Assembly: GCA_949130495.1 (NCBI GenBank)
Contig: OX422210.1
Location: forward strand, 30,168,681 to 30,232,680
From: Sambucus nigra
Lineage: Eukaryota > Streptophyta > Magnoliopsida > Dipsacales > Adoxaceae
Length of the DNA: 64,000 bases
Reading direction: 5' to 3'
Both the position numbers and the translations under genes were made by a program. Under the pieces are notes generated by a model. It saw only the letters and a program-made list of their open reading frames with translations. It was not told the DNA's origin and ran no database searches. Position 1 is the first letter of the stretch. Each line of letters begins with the position of its first letter. Below are positions 31,930 through 44,941 of the stretch, in pieces.

Positions 31930-32700
31930 TAATTTCAAGAAGTATAATATTAATCAAAGGAAAACACTTTTTTATGCTAATATTCACCTTGCCACTAATT
32001 TTGGTGGAATCACATCTCAATTACAGTACTTTCATATAATGGTCAGTTTAATGTACATAGCTTACTCTATTCGTAGTCTCAGTCATTATATGAACAATTT
32101 TAGTAAGCGATACTGGAAAGCCCTTGTTAGAGTTGTAGGTCATTTAAAGCATACTAATTTTTTTGGAATGGAATATTAAAGATATATCGAAGTACATGAA
32201 AAGTATGGTGATGTTAACTGGAAATCTAAATCTAAAAACTCAAAATGCACAAGTGGTCACACCCTTTCCCTTAGAGGTAAAACCATTTCTTGGATATCCT
32301 CAAATCAAATATATAATTCTAGATCCACATTTGGAATCTGAATTCATTGTTTTTGATAAAACTGGGAAAGGAACCAAACGGTGTCGTAATTTTATAAAGG
32401 ATATTTTAAATTGGGTAAAACTTGTTCCCTCCATATGCATACACTTTGATAGCCAATGAGCGATTGGAAAGGAACAAAATACCATGTATAATGGGAAGTC
32501 CGAGCATATTCATCGGACGCCGTAAGACAATTGAAATTGTTTCTATTGACCATGTCGTCTCCTTAAAAAAGGTTTAATCAGAGAATGTAGAATGATCAAC
32601 AAGGGAAATGAGATTAAATAATTTAATTAACTAACAATCGACATGTCGAAAAGTTGTAGAGATCCTAAGATTCAGGTAAAAATGGATGACTTATATATAC
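31930..32700 (+). pseudogene. Tork-like Copia RT/RNase H remnant (copy 2)
   Basis: Plus-strand broken frames read 'YANIHLATNFGGITSQLQY', 'MVSLMYIAYSIRSLSHYM', 'SGHTFSLRGKTISWISSNQI' and, after further shifts, 'NTMYNGKS' (near 32,480). This is the end of Copia reverse transcriptase through RNase H of a lineage distinct from the Ale element (Tork-like, from memory). Many stops. It ends before the LINE; no LTR is delimited. Confidence 0.65.
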
Positions 32701-32799
32701 GTGTGACTTAGTAAGCACTAAGGAGATGTCTTAATCCTTACCATTTTTAATATGAGACAGTGCACATATTCCACGAGAATCGTTATAATTTTTTAATAA

Positions 32800-34507
32800 T
32801 TATATATCTTGGTATGAAGTGGAATTGGAACGATCATGTTAACAACATTTAGTCAAGCATAAAGAATGATATCGAGAAAGTAGGTAAGCAAGTTTTAGGT
32901 GAGACTAAAGGAACAAGATTCATTAAAAAAGAGACATGGTGGTGGAATAAGGAAGTGCAAAAGATAATAAAAAAGAAACAAATAAGCTTTAAAGAGTGGC
33001 AAAAGAGTAAAAATCAAGAAGATTTAAAAAGTGATAAGAAGTTAAAAAGTGAAGTAAAAAATATTATTAAAAATGCGCAACAGAGATCACAACATAGTCT
33101 TTATAATAAATTAGGTACCAAAGATGGTGAATAGAAAATATGTAAATCGGCAAATAAAGATAGAATGACAAGAGATATGGGTCCAGTTAAGCGTATTAAA
33201 AATATAAAGCAAAATATATAAATTAAATAAAGAAATTTTAGATAGATGGGAAGAGTCTTTTCAAGGACTATCGAATGAAGAGTATCCGAAAAACGATGTC
33301 GAGAATATTGAAGCGAATATAAGAATGGTATGCCCGATTACTGAAAAAGAAGTAGATATATTAGTAAGGAAAATAGGAAAGAATAAAGCGGTTGGTTGAG
33401 ATAAAATACCCACAAAGGTGTGGAGAACCCTTGGACGTCTAGGGATAAAATGGTTAACATACTTATTTAATAAGATTTTAAGAGAAGAAAACATGCCAAA
33501 TGTGTGGAGGAAAAACGCGATAACACTTTTGTATAAAAATAAAGGTGACATACAAAACTTCAGTAATTATAGAGGAATCAACTTGATGAATCACACTATT
33601 AAATTATGGAAAAACGTTATAGAACAAAGATTAAGAAATGAGTGAACTATTTCGGATAATCAATTTGGATTTATGCCAGGACGATCCACCACAAAAGCTA
33701 TTTACTTATTACGATAGTGGATGTAGAAATGTAGAAGTAAGAATAAAAACTTGTATATGGTCTTTATAGATTTAGAAAAGGCTTATGATAGAGTAACTAG
33801 GGATGTAACTTGGTGGGATTAAAGGAGGAAAAGAATACCTATGAGTTATATTAAAGTTATTTAAGATATGTATAATCACACAAAAACTAGAGTAAGGACT
33901 GTATGTGGAGAAACTAATGACTTTATGATTAAAGTGAATTTACATCAAGGATCGGCCTTAAGTCATTATTTAATTGATGTAGTTTTAGATGAGATTACTA
34001 AGGACATGCAAGAAGATGTCATGTTGTTTGCGAATGATATAGTTTTAGTAGACACTTCAAAGGAGGGCTTAGTAATGAGAGTAGGTACTTGGGGAAAAGC
34101 CTTAGATTCTAAGGGACTAAAAATCAGTTGAAATAAAAAAGAATTTATGGAATGTAAATTTAATAAAGAGGCATCGGGTAACATAATGTTAAAGTTGAAG
34201 AAAAAGTGATAAATCAAACTTCATATATCTAGGTTCAATGTTACAAAGTAGACTTAAGTGGTACGAACATATGTTGTGTAGACCTGTAGATGCCCATATA
34301 ACAAGAGGACGATTGTTAAAAATAGAGGGGTAAAAGAGAAACATGTCGCCCTAAGCTATCGTGGGAGGAAATTATTTGGAGAGATCTTAAGGAATTAAAC
34401 TTTAATGATAATGTTGCACACAATAGATTAGAATGAAAAAAGAGAATCCATGTGGTCGACCCCATATCGGTGGGATTAAGGCAAGGATGATGTTGATGAT
34501 GATGATA
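32800..34507 (+). mobile_element. 5'-truncated RTE-type LINE (copy 2)
   Basis: Starts in the linker between endonuclease and reverse transcriptase ('KKETWWWN' near 32,930), then shows 'YRGINLMNHTIKLWKNVIEQ', 'QFGFMPGRST', 'MVFIDLEKAYDRV', 'HQGSALS' and a catalytic box mutated to 'FANDIV' instead of FADDIV. It ends 'RIHVVDPISVG' and a GAT-rich tail. The endonuclease is missing, as expected of 5' truncation. Several stops and one deletion make it inactive. Mutation of the first catalytic Asp of the FADD box is seen in this copy but not in copy 3. Confidence 0.85.
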
Positions 34508-35845
34508 TGTTCAAGTGTGTTATTGCATTATACTCTTCATAGAAATAAGGCCACTTTTGTGAGAATTTTGAATGCTGAATTCTCTAAAACACTCATAAAA
34601 AAGGTTTTCAAGGCCAAAATGAACACAATGAGAACCAATTATGCTTGATGGGGAACTATGTGACTTATATTGTCTTGGTTTTCAAGAACGAGGGGAAGTT
34701 CAATATCTCTGACTACTTATTTAGATGTAGTTTGTCTTCACTTTTCATTCTTCTGGGGGGCGGGGGATGGGGTTGTTGGAAATGGTTAATTAATGAACAT
34801 GTCGTTTGCAACTTCGTTGCCAAATTCAAGTGGGAGACACATTCCAATTTTAGTAGGATCACCAAAAAATATGTTCTCTAATTCGAGGAGAACAATTTAG
34901 TATATTCACATGTCAAAAACCAGTAAGTATTGAATGAGAAAATTGTATCTAAAGATACCCACTTGAGTGAATAAAAAAAAGTTTGGATAATAATACCTTG
35001 TCTCAAATAGAAAAAATAATGAAATGTGAAGAGTTAATTTACTCCTTGATGGGCACTCCTTGGTTGGACCAAAGGAACCCCACTTTTATGTAGTGGATAT
35101 AACATAGGTTTGCTTTCATGCCACTGCCTATCGTGTGGACCAACTCCACAAGGACAGGCTCGAGCCTAGCTTTGGACTTCAATGGATTATTTGATTTATT
35201 GGCCAAATTTTGTTTGTTTATAATTTCTGGTTCGGATTAATCGCAACCCATAATAGAAATGTGTCTGATCATTTATTAAATCGGCTTGGCCCATTTGCCA
35301 AAAGGGGTCCAATTTTATTTTATTGGAATTTTGAAATTGGTTGAAAATTATTGGTCATAAGGACAAAAGCCATGTCAAATCGTGATTTTCTTTTTTGACG
35401 GCCTGTTCGTTGAAAAACCACACTAATTAGACAATGTGATTGTTTAAATGGTCACGAATAAATCTGTAAAAGTCCTTAGGCCAACCATAAATCCCCACTT
35501 AATTTTTTTGACCTTTTCTGTTCCTACAACGACTACAATTGTTTTTTTCATAGGGATAAGAAATCTATTCTATTTCATGAGACAATAGCTCACAACATTG
35601 GGCACCATGAAGGGATCAAAATGTTGTAAGAACACAACATGAATTCACAGGGTTAGGAGTATTTGTCTATACTCAATTTAAACATTGTATAAAATAATTT
35701 GTTGATTTTTTATTATTGTTCATACATTTTGTTTTTATATCCAGAATAACAAATGCTTTTTAAGGATAAAAACTTGTTAAACCATAAAGAAATTGACACT
35801 ACACAATAAAGTCAACTTTTTAATGTGAGGTCCAAAAAAGAATAC
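34508..35845. other. Tail of segment R2
   Basis: Near-identical copy of 341-1,678. No recognised gene. Confidence 0.6.
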
Positions 35846-37745
35846 TGTGACAACTCGCTCAAAATAATAACGGGTGGTCAGCCCTATACTACATTAAATC
35901 AGGTATCTCATATGGCACAGTCTCAACATCAGCTGACAATACTAAATAATATAGGGCTAACTACCCGAAATCATTAAAAGTGGATTGTCAAAAATTTAAA
36001 ACTTTTTATTTAACAACAACAACAAAACCAATAATGCAAACATACCCAACCATACACATCTAACTATGATGACTAATAAGAGCAAACTCCAATAATATAA
36101 AAGGATACGACACAATGTACAACAAAATCTCTACAATGAAATACCCAAATAAGAAGCTGTCGGGTTACAGACAATACAATAATCTGTGAAACGAAATGTA
36201 AAATTGTTAATCTACAAAACTTGAGTATAAACTCGAGGTACAAACTGAATCCTAATCTAGATACATCAAAGATAGGAATTGTGTAAACAAGATACCGCAA
36301 TAGTCCGCTACTGCCACAACTTCACGAATACACTGGATGGAAGAACATAATGGCATCCTTGTGGAGGAACACCTAGAGTAATACAATATTGACATGGAGG
36401 GAGAAAATATAAACTGGTCAGAGCCTGAGTTGAAAACATTTTATAGCAAGTGCATTAAAATGCATAAAAATTATAAATGCATTATTACATTATCAAGGTG
36501 GAATCGAACTCTCCATAATATTCCCACTCACCCCTCAAGTAGAGCGCGCACTAAACGTATGCACGTGGTCTCCAAATGAATGCCCAAATATAAATTAGGC
36601 AATAAAAACTAACTAGATCCCAAAATGCAGATTCGATTAAGATCTTCTAACTTATCTCGCAATCTACCCTTATCTAAGTCTTATCTACAACATTACTTTA
36701 TTTTAAATATTATAGTTCTCTTTATATTTGTTCATTTGTTGAACATATAAAGTTGCATAACCATCCACAATTTAACATAATCACAATACATCAACATTCT
36801 CTTACTAGAATTTCATATATTCTAGTTATGCCCTCATTTGGCATGTAAACATATATATAGTTAATTATATGAGTTATTAGCATCAAGAGCTAAGGACAAG
36901 ACTTCTCCCGATTCTCAACACGGCACTGCATTTTGTGCGTTGGACGTCTCGTCGAAGCAAAATGCAAACAAGGAACCCCCCCGTTACACTACTCCTAACA
37001 GTATTGATCATCGAGATTCATTATGCCCCAATGCATGATGCATGTAACCCAAATTATTATTCCATTTTAATTAATTATTATTCTCAATTCTCAACAGTAC
37101 ACGGCGTTTCATGCGTGGGACGTCTCGCCGAAGCGAAATCCAAACAAGGAACCCCCCCGTTACACTACTCCTGGCACTGTCGATTGTCGGGATAGGTGAT
37201 ATATATATAAGTATGAGCATTTAGGACTAACTTCAACCCAACTTCAAATATTACACTGCGGTTCGTGCGTGGGATGTCTCGCCGAGATGAAATCCAAACA
37301 AGGAACCCCCCCGATACACTATTCCTGGCAATGTTAGTCGTTGAGGTCCATTATGCCCTTGATACGTAAGTACAAGCACAATAAACAATAACCATCCAAC
37401 CGAGCTATAACTCGAGGATGCAGGCTCGCATGCTATCATCTTCCAGAATCATATACACGTAGCAAACTGGGGCCACCTAGTGGGGTTTAACGGTACCCAC
37501 CTCGTGATCAACTCACGCACACAACGTCCCTGGAAGCGGTCACAACTCCTAACCGGCAAGTGAGAACGTCACATACCCCCGACTTCTCACCCCCAAAAGA
37601 ATGCATATATATATATATATATATATGTCGCATAATAATCACAATGGACGACTATGACCTGGGGAATATCCATACCCTGCTCTTTGAGCCGGGATACTCA
37701 CCCTCAACGCACGCAACTTCCCAATGATAGCAAGGAGGGGGTATG

Positions 37746-37853
<108 letters not shown>

Positions 37854-38578
37854 TATAAGGTATACATACATCATCACAACATGTAAAGATATACCGTCAT
37901 ATAAGGTATACTTGCCACATCATTTACATTTTCAATGTTACCCACTTAGGCGTAGTTGAATTAATATCATTATTTAGTATATCACTCTCTTTTGATACAC
38001 TAACCGTCAATCCTCACACATTAACCCCACTTAGTATTCATTGCACTATCTCTCGCTTGAAGCTCACATGTCGCTTCTAATAATGAATTGTTTATCAATT
38101 CAATTCATGTTAAGGATATTCTTTGATCCCAATGCTCTTCAATTAACAATTCTCATTGTGTGAGACATCTTCCAAATCAAACATCAATAAGGATATTTCT
38201 ATATCCATATGCACATCTTAGCATTTATAATTCTCCATCCATAATAGGGTTCAATTTATTTTATGAACCTTTTAAAGTTATCCATTGGGATTGGATTATC
38301 AAATCCATTATCACTAATTATCATTCTTCTATATGAATTTATAATTATCTCCCAATAGAGTCTCCAAATCGAGGTGGGCTTCCCCACTTAGAATATAACA
38401 TAGTATCTAATTAGTATTCCTCAAATTTAGTCAATATGACTCCAAAAATTTCTTATAAGGGAAACTCGCTACAAATCTCCAAAACATACTCCAAATATGT
38501 CTTATAGAGGTTCCCAATCGATAACCTCGAACAAAATTGGAATGAAATTCTCCCTAGAAAAACCAAAAGCCTTGTTTT

Positions 38579-38777
38579 CGAATCGATTCGGGCCAATTCC
38601 GAATCGATTCGGCCCAGCGAATCGATTCGGCCAGAAAGGCGAATTGATTCGGGCCATCAGACCTGGGACTCTGTCTTAGGCCGAATCGATTCGGCTGGGG
38701 TCCGAATCGATTCGGTCGCTCAGACCTGGGCACCTGCATATTTCCGAATCGATTCGATAGGAGGCCGAATCGATTCG
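38579..38777. repeat. CGAATCGATTCG palindrome cluster, second copy
   Basis: Eight units, one fewer than at 4,406-4,622, by loss of a 17-bp repeat. Confidence 0.9.
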
Positions 38778-39523
38778 GCCCTTCAGAACTCTTGAAAATG
38801 GCTACTTTTTAAGTAAGCCAAAATCCCAAAATTTGTTTTAATAATTTCCTCTTCATTTCTCTTCAACCCAATCACATATATATCATCAATATTCATCCTA
38901 GAATACATATAAACTAATTTTTATCCTCAAATAAAAAATCTACCTATTAAATCTAAGATTATACCCAAAACTTAGGTTTTGATAAACTAAACCTAAAACT
39001 CAAAGATTTAATCCAAAAATAAAGCAATAAATGGTACAGAACAATTATTTAGCAAGTTTAATCACTTGCCTCGAGTTCGTAGGGTGTGAATCCGCCTTGA
39101 GATCACGTATTGGCCGGAAAATCCTCCACTTTCTCTCTCTTTTCTCCTTCTTTCTCTTCTCTCTTTCTTTCTTCAATTTCTCTTTCTTTCTTTGGAGAAA
39201 TAAATCTCCCGTAGGCTTTTTAAGCCCTAACTCCCAAGATACACATCTTTAAATGATAATACACACTTTAAATGACTCAGTAACTTTAATTCGAGTCAAA
39301 CTGACTTAAATTATTTCGGAACCTAAATAGGCCCCAAGTACACTCATTTTGACTTTCTCGACCCTTCCGGACACAACTACACCCTCAAAATTGCCATTTG
39401 ACATACTTTCTAACGACTCCAAGTTTTGACCTCAAGTTCCATATTTAATTATTCTCCAATAAAATATTATTTATTTCTCCTAAAATAAATAAATCCTCGT
39501 CTCCAAGACCTCGTGTTGTTACA

Positions 39524-40624
39524 AACTTCCCACTTACAAAAATTTCGTCCTCGAAATTTTAGCTAAGCCTAATTCTCCAAAGCTCAACTAGATTTACTAC
39601 ACCCATCCTCACTAATCCTATCTCCAAATATCTAACTTCCCACGATGAATTAATTTTATTCATTTTATTTTAAGTTGATCTTGAGTCTTATAAAACCAAT
39701 TTCCACAACTAGGGCGCCCATACACCCTTTATATTCAAGCTATCGCTCGTACCAATCATAATGAGGCTTCATTTGCCTCTAATGTTCCAGATTTCCATAA
39801 ATATAACTAATATTAACATTTTAATGGTGTAAAAATTTTGAATGGTCCAAGAAATAATTCCTCTCAATTCCTGACATTCGCCACTTTCGTGCAGGGGACG
39901 TCTCGCCTAAGCGAAATCCAAACAAGGAACCCTCCCAATACACTACTATGAGGCGACGTCGGGGATTGAGAGTTTGTTAAATCTGGACTAAAGTTTGAAA
40001 ATATTTTGGGGATAAATCATTTTGATATGGCCCAAGGCCTAGAAAAGTTTTATTTTGGAAAAACAGTTTATAAAAAATATTTTGGTTCATATCTTACAAT
40101 ATTTACATAAAGTGCCTTATGTCCCACACAAGGTTTTTTAAATCATCATACATATAACAACACATAGCTCACAAAAATTAGCATAATCATGAGCTAAAAT
40201 TTTCCTGCATCCCATCAATCCACAATCTTTAAACTCTTTTCTGTAATTATATCTAATATCATATTAACATATTGCCATTTATAAGGCTCATCCATAACTG
40301 GAATACAACAATTATATAAGTCTAACATGACTATATAAAAAGAAGTAGCTTTATCATTACTACTTATCACACAACCATAATTCTTACATTCATCACACGG
40401 TTTATAGCTCTTTTTGAGCATATCACAAAATTATCTATTCTATCGAAAGATAATTAACATAAGAGCCTAACTTGCTCAAAATTCCCCTTGGGGTCAAAAC
40501 ATACAAGTAGGGCTATAGCACTACCCATTCACAAATATCTCCCATACGATATTACCGAAACTTCATATATTAATATTCCTATTCATAATGGAAAATAACT
40601 TACATCATCCATCTCTAGTCCGAT
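39524..40624 (-). mobile_element. Gypsy internal remnant, second copy
   Basis: Near-identical to 5,369-6,469; pol deleted, with the same lone LTR-type subrepeat (39,880-39,955). Confidence 0.55.
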
Positions 40625-41112
40625 TGCCCTTCCTCATCAATGGGCTCCCAAACAAAGTCCCACGGTCTAAAATAACCTCGAATGAGTTGTAGGGGTTGCA
40701 CTTCCAAAACTTCATCAAAACATGGTCCTTTACCTCTTTTAGGACAATCTTTCTTTCTATGACCTATTTCTTTACAAAAGAAACGCTTACTCACAAATCC
40801 TTTTTACCCACTCGCATTACTGGCACTCTCATCGCCAAACTTACTTGATGAACTTAAATCTCAAAAGTTCTTACCCTCTTGTGAACGAAGACAATATTCA
40901 TGACACTTTAATAGCGTCGCTTTTACTATCTCGATGAGAGTCACTAACTTAGGGCTCTCTAACAAATGTTGTTGAATTCTCCAATCTAAACCTCGAATAA
41001 ACTTCGATATACGTTTCTCTTCTGTATTTACCGCATCAATTACTAATTTCTCCCATCTAGAAAAATCTTCCTCATATTCTTCCACCATTCTATTACCTTG
41101 AAAAATCTTCAT
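40625..41112 (-). pseudogene. Ty3/gypsy gag fragment, second copy
   Basis: As at 6,470-6,957: the gag helix region, two in-frame stops and the Cys-lacking knuckle. One codon differs (Lys for Asn in 'IEIVKATLL'). Confidence 0.8.
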
Positions 41113-41139
41113 ATTCTGAGTGGGGGAAGGAAAATAGGT

Positions 41140-41395
41140 AAAAACTTATGTATTTTGTGCTTTTTAAAAAATAGGTAAAAAAAAAAAAGCTGACAATTTT
41201 AAAGGGTAAAAACTGTTAGTTTTTTGACCTATTTTTTAAAAATAACAAAATATATTATTTCCAATTGATTTTTTTATAGGGGTACACTGAAATATCTTGA
41301 ACCCATATAAAAATTATCATCTCAAATTTATATTTTTTACTATTTTAAAAATGAGTATGTTCGTAGGTATGTTGATAGGAGGTATGTTGGAGATC
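41140..41395. mobile_element. Foldback MITE M1, right half (unit 3)
   Basis: Identical in structure to 6,985-7,240, with the left arm missing at the same point. This dates the truncation before the last duplication. Confidence 0.7.
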
Positions 41396-42188
41396 ATAAC
41401 TATATATATATATATATATATATACTAGCGTATGCCCGTACCTGAAGGCACGAATTTTTTTTTCCAAAGTACGTAATCGCGAAACGGCGACAATTTTTCA
41501 AAGTACGTAATCGTGAAACGGCGACAATGTCAATTTTTTTTAAAAATTGGGCATAATCTCCTTTGTTTATTGAACTATTCACCCTGCTTAACAAATAACA
41601 AATAATTCAACATCCAAATTTTCTAAATTCTTCAAACAAATTCCCATATAAAATGAAATATACAATATTCACCAATCAAATTAACTGTCTCAAAAAAAAA
41701 ACAAAGTGTCAATTTTTTTAAAAAATTGGGCATAATTTCCTTTGTTTATTGGACTATCCACCATGTTTAAGGGATAACAACAAATCCAACAAATTAAAAA
41801 AAAATATCCCAAATTCGGAGATAAAAGGTAGAAGACAGGGAAAGGAGAATATGTGGGACTTCCTCAAAATGTTTGTGCCATGGTGCTTCTGGATTAGGTG
41901 CTACTACTGCTGTCTTCCCATCCTTCTTCCCACCTCTAGCCATGATCACTCTCTCCCTCTCGATTTTTTGTACGATTTGACAAACAATAAACATAATTAA
42001 TCAGTTTCTCGAACAAAGATACAATCACATAAGTAAATATACAATCACATCTAAATTTTCTAAATTCGAGATTGATTCAACCGGATCCAATTGGATTACC
42101 TCTTTTATAAAAAAATGCAGTTTCGAGTTTGATCCCATCATATTTGGTCTACAAATAAAACATGCACAATATTAGGAAAAAGGAACTA

Positions 42189-42485
42189 TTTGAATATATG
42201 CACTCGCATATATGCAGTGCGTGTGTGCATGTTTGTGTGTGCGCGCATGTGCGTGTGAGTGGGAAAGGGGCGAGGGGATGGGCAGGGGGCGCGTGTGTGC
42301 ATGTATGTGTGCGTGTGTGCGCGTGTGCGTGCGCACGCGTGTGTGTGTGTTTGTGTGCGTGGGGAAGGGGGGAGAGGGCGGGCCATGTATGCATATATGT
42401 AATCTGCATATATGCATATGCATATATGCAGTGTGCGTGTGTGCGTGTGAGAGTGGGGAAGGGGGGAGGGGGTGGGAAGGGGGAG

Positions 42486-42522
<37 letters not shown>

Positions 42523-43703
42523 ATGTGTGCGCGTGTGAGTGGGGAAGAGGGGAGGGGACGGGGCAGGGGGCGCGAGTGTGCGTGTGTTTGTGTCCGCGTG
42601 TGTGTGCGTGAGTGGGGAAGTGGGGAGGGGATGGGGCAGACCTGCATATATGCATATGCATATATGCAATTTGCATATATGTAGTGCGAGTGTGTGCGTG
42701 TGCGCGTGTGTGAGTGGGGAAGGGGGGAGGGGAAGGGGAAAGGGGCGCGAGTGTGCGTGTGTGCGTGTGAGTGGGGAAGGGGGGAGGGGGCGGGGCATGT
42801 ATGCATATATGCAATCTGCATATATGCAGTGTGCGTGTGTGCGGGTGCGAGTGTGAGTGGGAAAGGGGGGAGGGGACGGACAGGGGGCGCGTGTGTGCGT
42901 GTTTGTGTGTGTGCGTGTGAGAGTGGGGGAGGGGACGGGAAGGGGAACATGTGTGTGTGTGTGTGCGCGCATGTGTGCGCGTGTGAGTGGGGAAGGGGGC
43001 AGGGTACGGGGCAGGGGGCGCGAGTGTGCGTGTGTTTGTGTCCGCGTGTGTGCGTGTGTGAGTGGGGAAGGGGGGAGGGGACGGGCAGACCTGCATATAT
43101 GCATATGCATATATGCAATCTGCACATATGTAGTGCGAGTGTGTTCGTGTGTTTGTGTGCGCGTGTGTGAGTGGGGAAGGGGGGAGGGGACGGGGCAGGG
43201 GGCGCGAGTGTGCATGTGTGTTTGTGTCCGCTTGTGTAAGTGTAAGTGGGGAAGGGGGGAGGGGCGGGACATGTATGCATATATGCAATCTGCATATATG
43301 CAGTGCATATATGCAGTGTGCGTGTGTGCGGGTGCGCGTGTGAGTGGGAAAGGGGGGAGGGGACGGACATGGGGCGCGTGTGTGCGTGTTTGTGTGTGTG
43401 CGTGTGAGTGGGGAAGGGGGGAGGGGACGGGAAGGGGGAGCATGTGTGCGTGTGTTGTGTGTTTGTGCGCGCATGTGTGCGTGTGCGAGTGGGGAAGGGG
43501 GGAGGGGACGGGGCAGGGGACGCGAGTGTGTGCGTGTGTTTGTGTCCGCGTGTGAGTGGGGAAGGGGGGGGGGGGGGACGGGCAGGGGGCGCGTGTGTGT
43601 GCGTTTGAGTGTGTGCGTGTGAGAGCTGCACTGCATATATATGCATATGCATATATATGGGCATATGCATATATATGCAATCTGCATATATATGCATATG
43701 CAT
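42189..43703. repeat. GT / G-rich / TGCATATATGCA minisatellite array, second copy
   Basis: Unit-by-unit copy of 8,040-9,552. The whole block order is conserved, so the array was copied as part of the larger segment rather than re-expanded. Confidence 0.95.
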
Positions 43704-44446
43704 CAAAATTGTGAGCCCCCACTATCGGCCCTAAAAATTTACCTCAAATCCCATCTCAGGTGATCCTACTGCTTTGGCACAACAGATGACTGCTGCAGCT
43801 CAAGCTCGTCCACGGCTTTCTAACTTGACACAAAAGTGGTCATACCTGCAACAAATTATAATAAGGGTCATGAGTATTTAGGTTATAATAAGGGGTGCGT
43901 GTGTGCGTGTTTGTGTGTATTCTTTTGCTTCTAAAGAGTTCTACCTCGTATTGAGCACCGAAAGATTACATCCTCGCTGATCGCCTATGAAGCACCCATG
44001 CCTTATTTTGCCGAATCGTCGAATCCATACCCTGCACCCTTAACCGCACCCATGGTTCATAGCGATCACCAATCACCATGAATAGTTCATGTGAGCTCTT
44101 CCCCAAACCGATGAACGGCGTTTGATTCGCATTTGATGTCAAAGTTTGAGTTGCGAGAATAATTTCAGTATCTTAAGACGCTTCAAATACCCAATTTGAG
44201 GAGTAATGAGTCACAAACATTAGGGGACGGGTAAATTGTCTGCAAATTGTTTAACATTATGAATACCACGTGTGTCTGCAATTATAGGACTGAAATGGAG
44301 GACAAAGTTAGGATGAGAAAAACGCTAGATTCCAAGTAATTGAACCAATTCAAAATGCATTTGTTTGGGGAACTGGAGAGACAATATTGTGAGCATTTGT
44401 TTTCAAAATGCAAGCTACACACCGGTGTGCTCGATGCTTGAATGTA

Positions 44447-44941
44447 TTGCGTGTGTGAGTGGGGAAGGAGGGAGAGGACGGGCAGGGGGCGCGTGTGTGC
44501 ACGTGTGCATGTTTTTGTGTGTTTGTGGGTGCGTGTGTGTGGGGAAGGGGGGAGGGGACGGGGTGGGGGCGCGTGTGTGCGTTTGCGCGTGTATGCATAT
44601 ATGCAGTGCATATATGCATATTGAGGCATATATGCAGTGCACGCGCACGTGTGTGTGTGAGTGTGTGAGTGTGAGTGGGGAAGGGGGGAGGCATATATGC
44701 AGCATATGATATATATGCAGTGCATATATGATATATATGATATATATATATGCACTGCATATATATGCAGCATATGCATATATATGCAACTGCATATATA
44801 TGATCTGCATATATATGCAGCAACTGCATATATATGCAGTGTGTGTGTGCGTGTTTTTGTGTGCGGGTGTGTGCGTGTGAGTGGGGAAGGGGGGAGGGGA
44901 CGGGGCAAGGCGGAGGGGCAAGTGTGTGTTAGGATGTACAA
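44447..44941. repeat. Shorter minisatellite array, second copy
   Basis: Counterpart of 10,296-10,790. Confidence 0.9.

Noticed and set aside
42149..43722. The same long ORFs in the second copy of the array
   Set aside because: Same compositional artefact.
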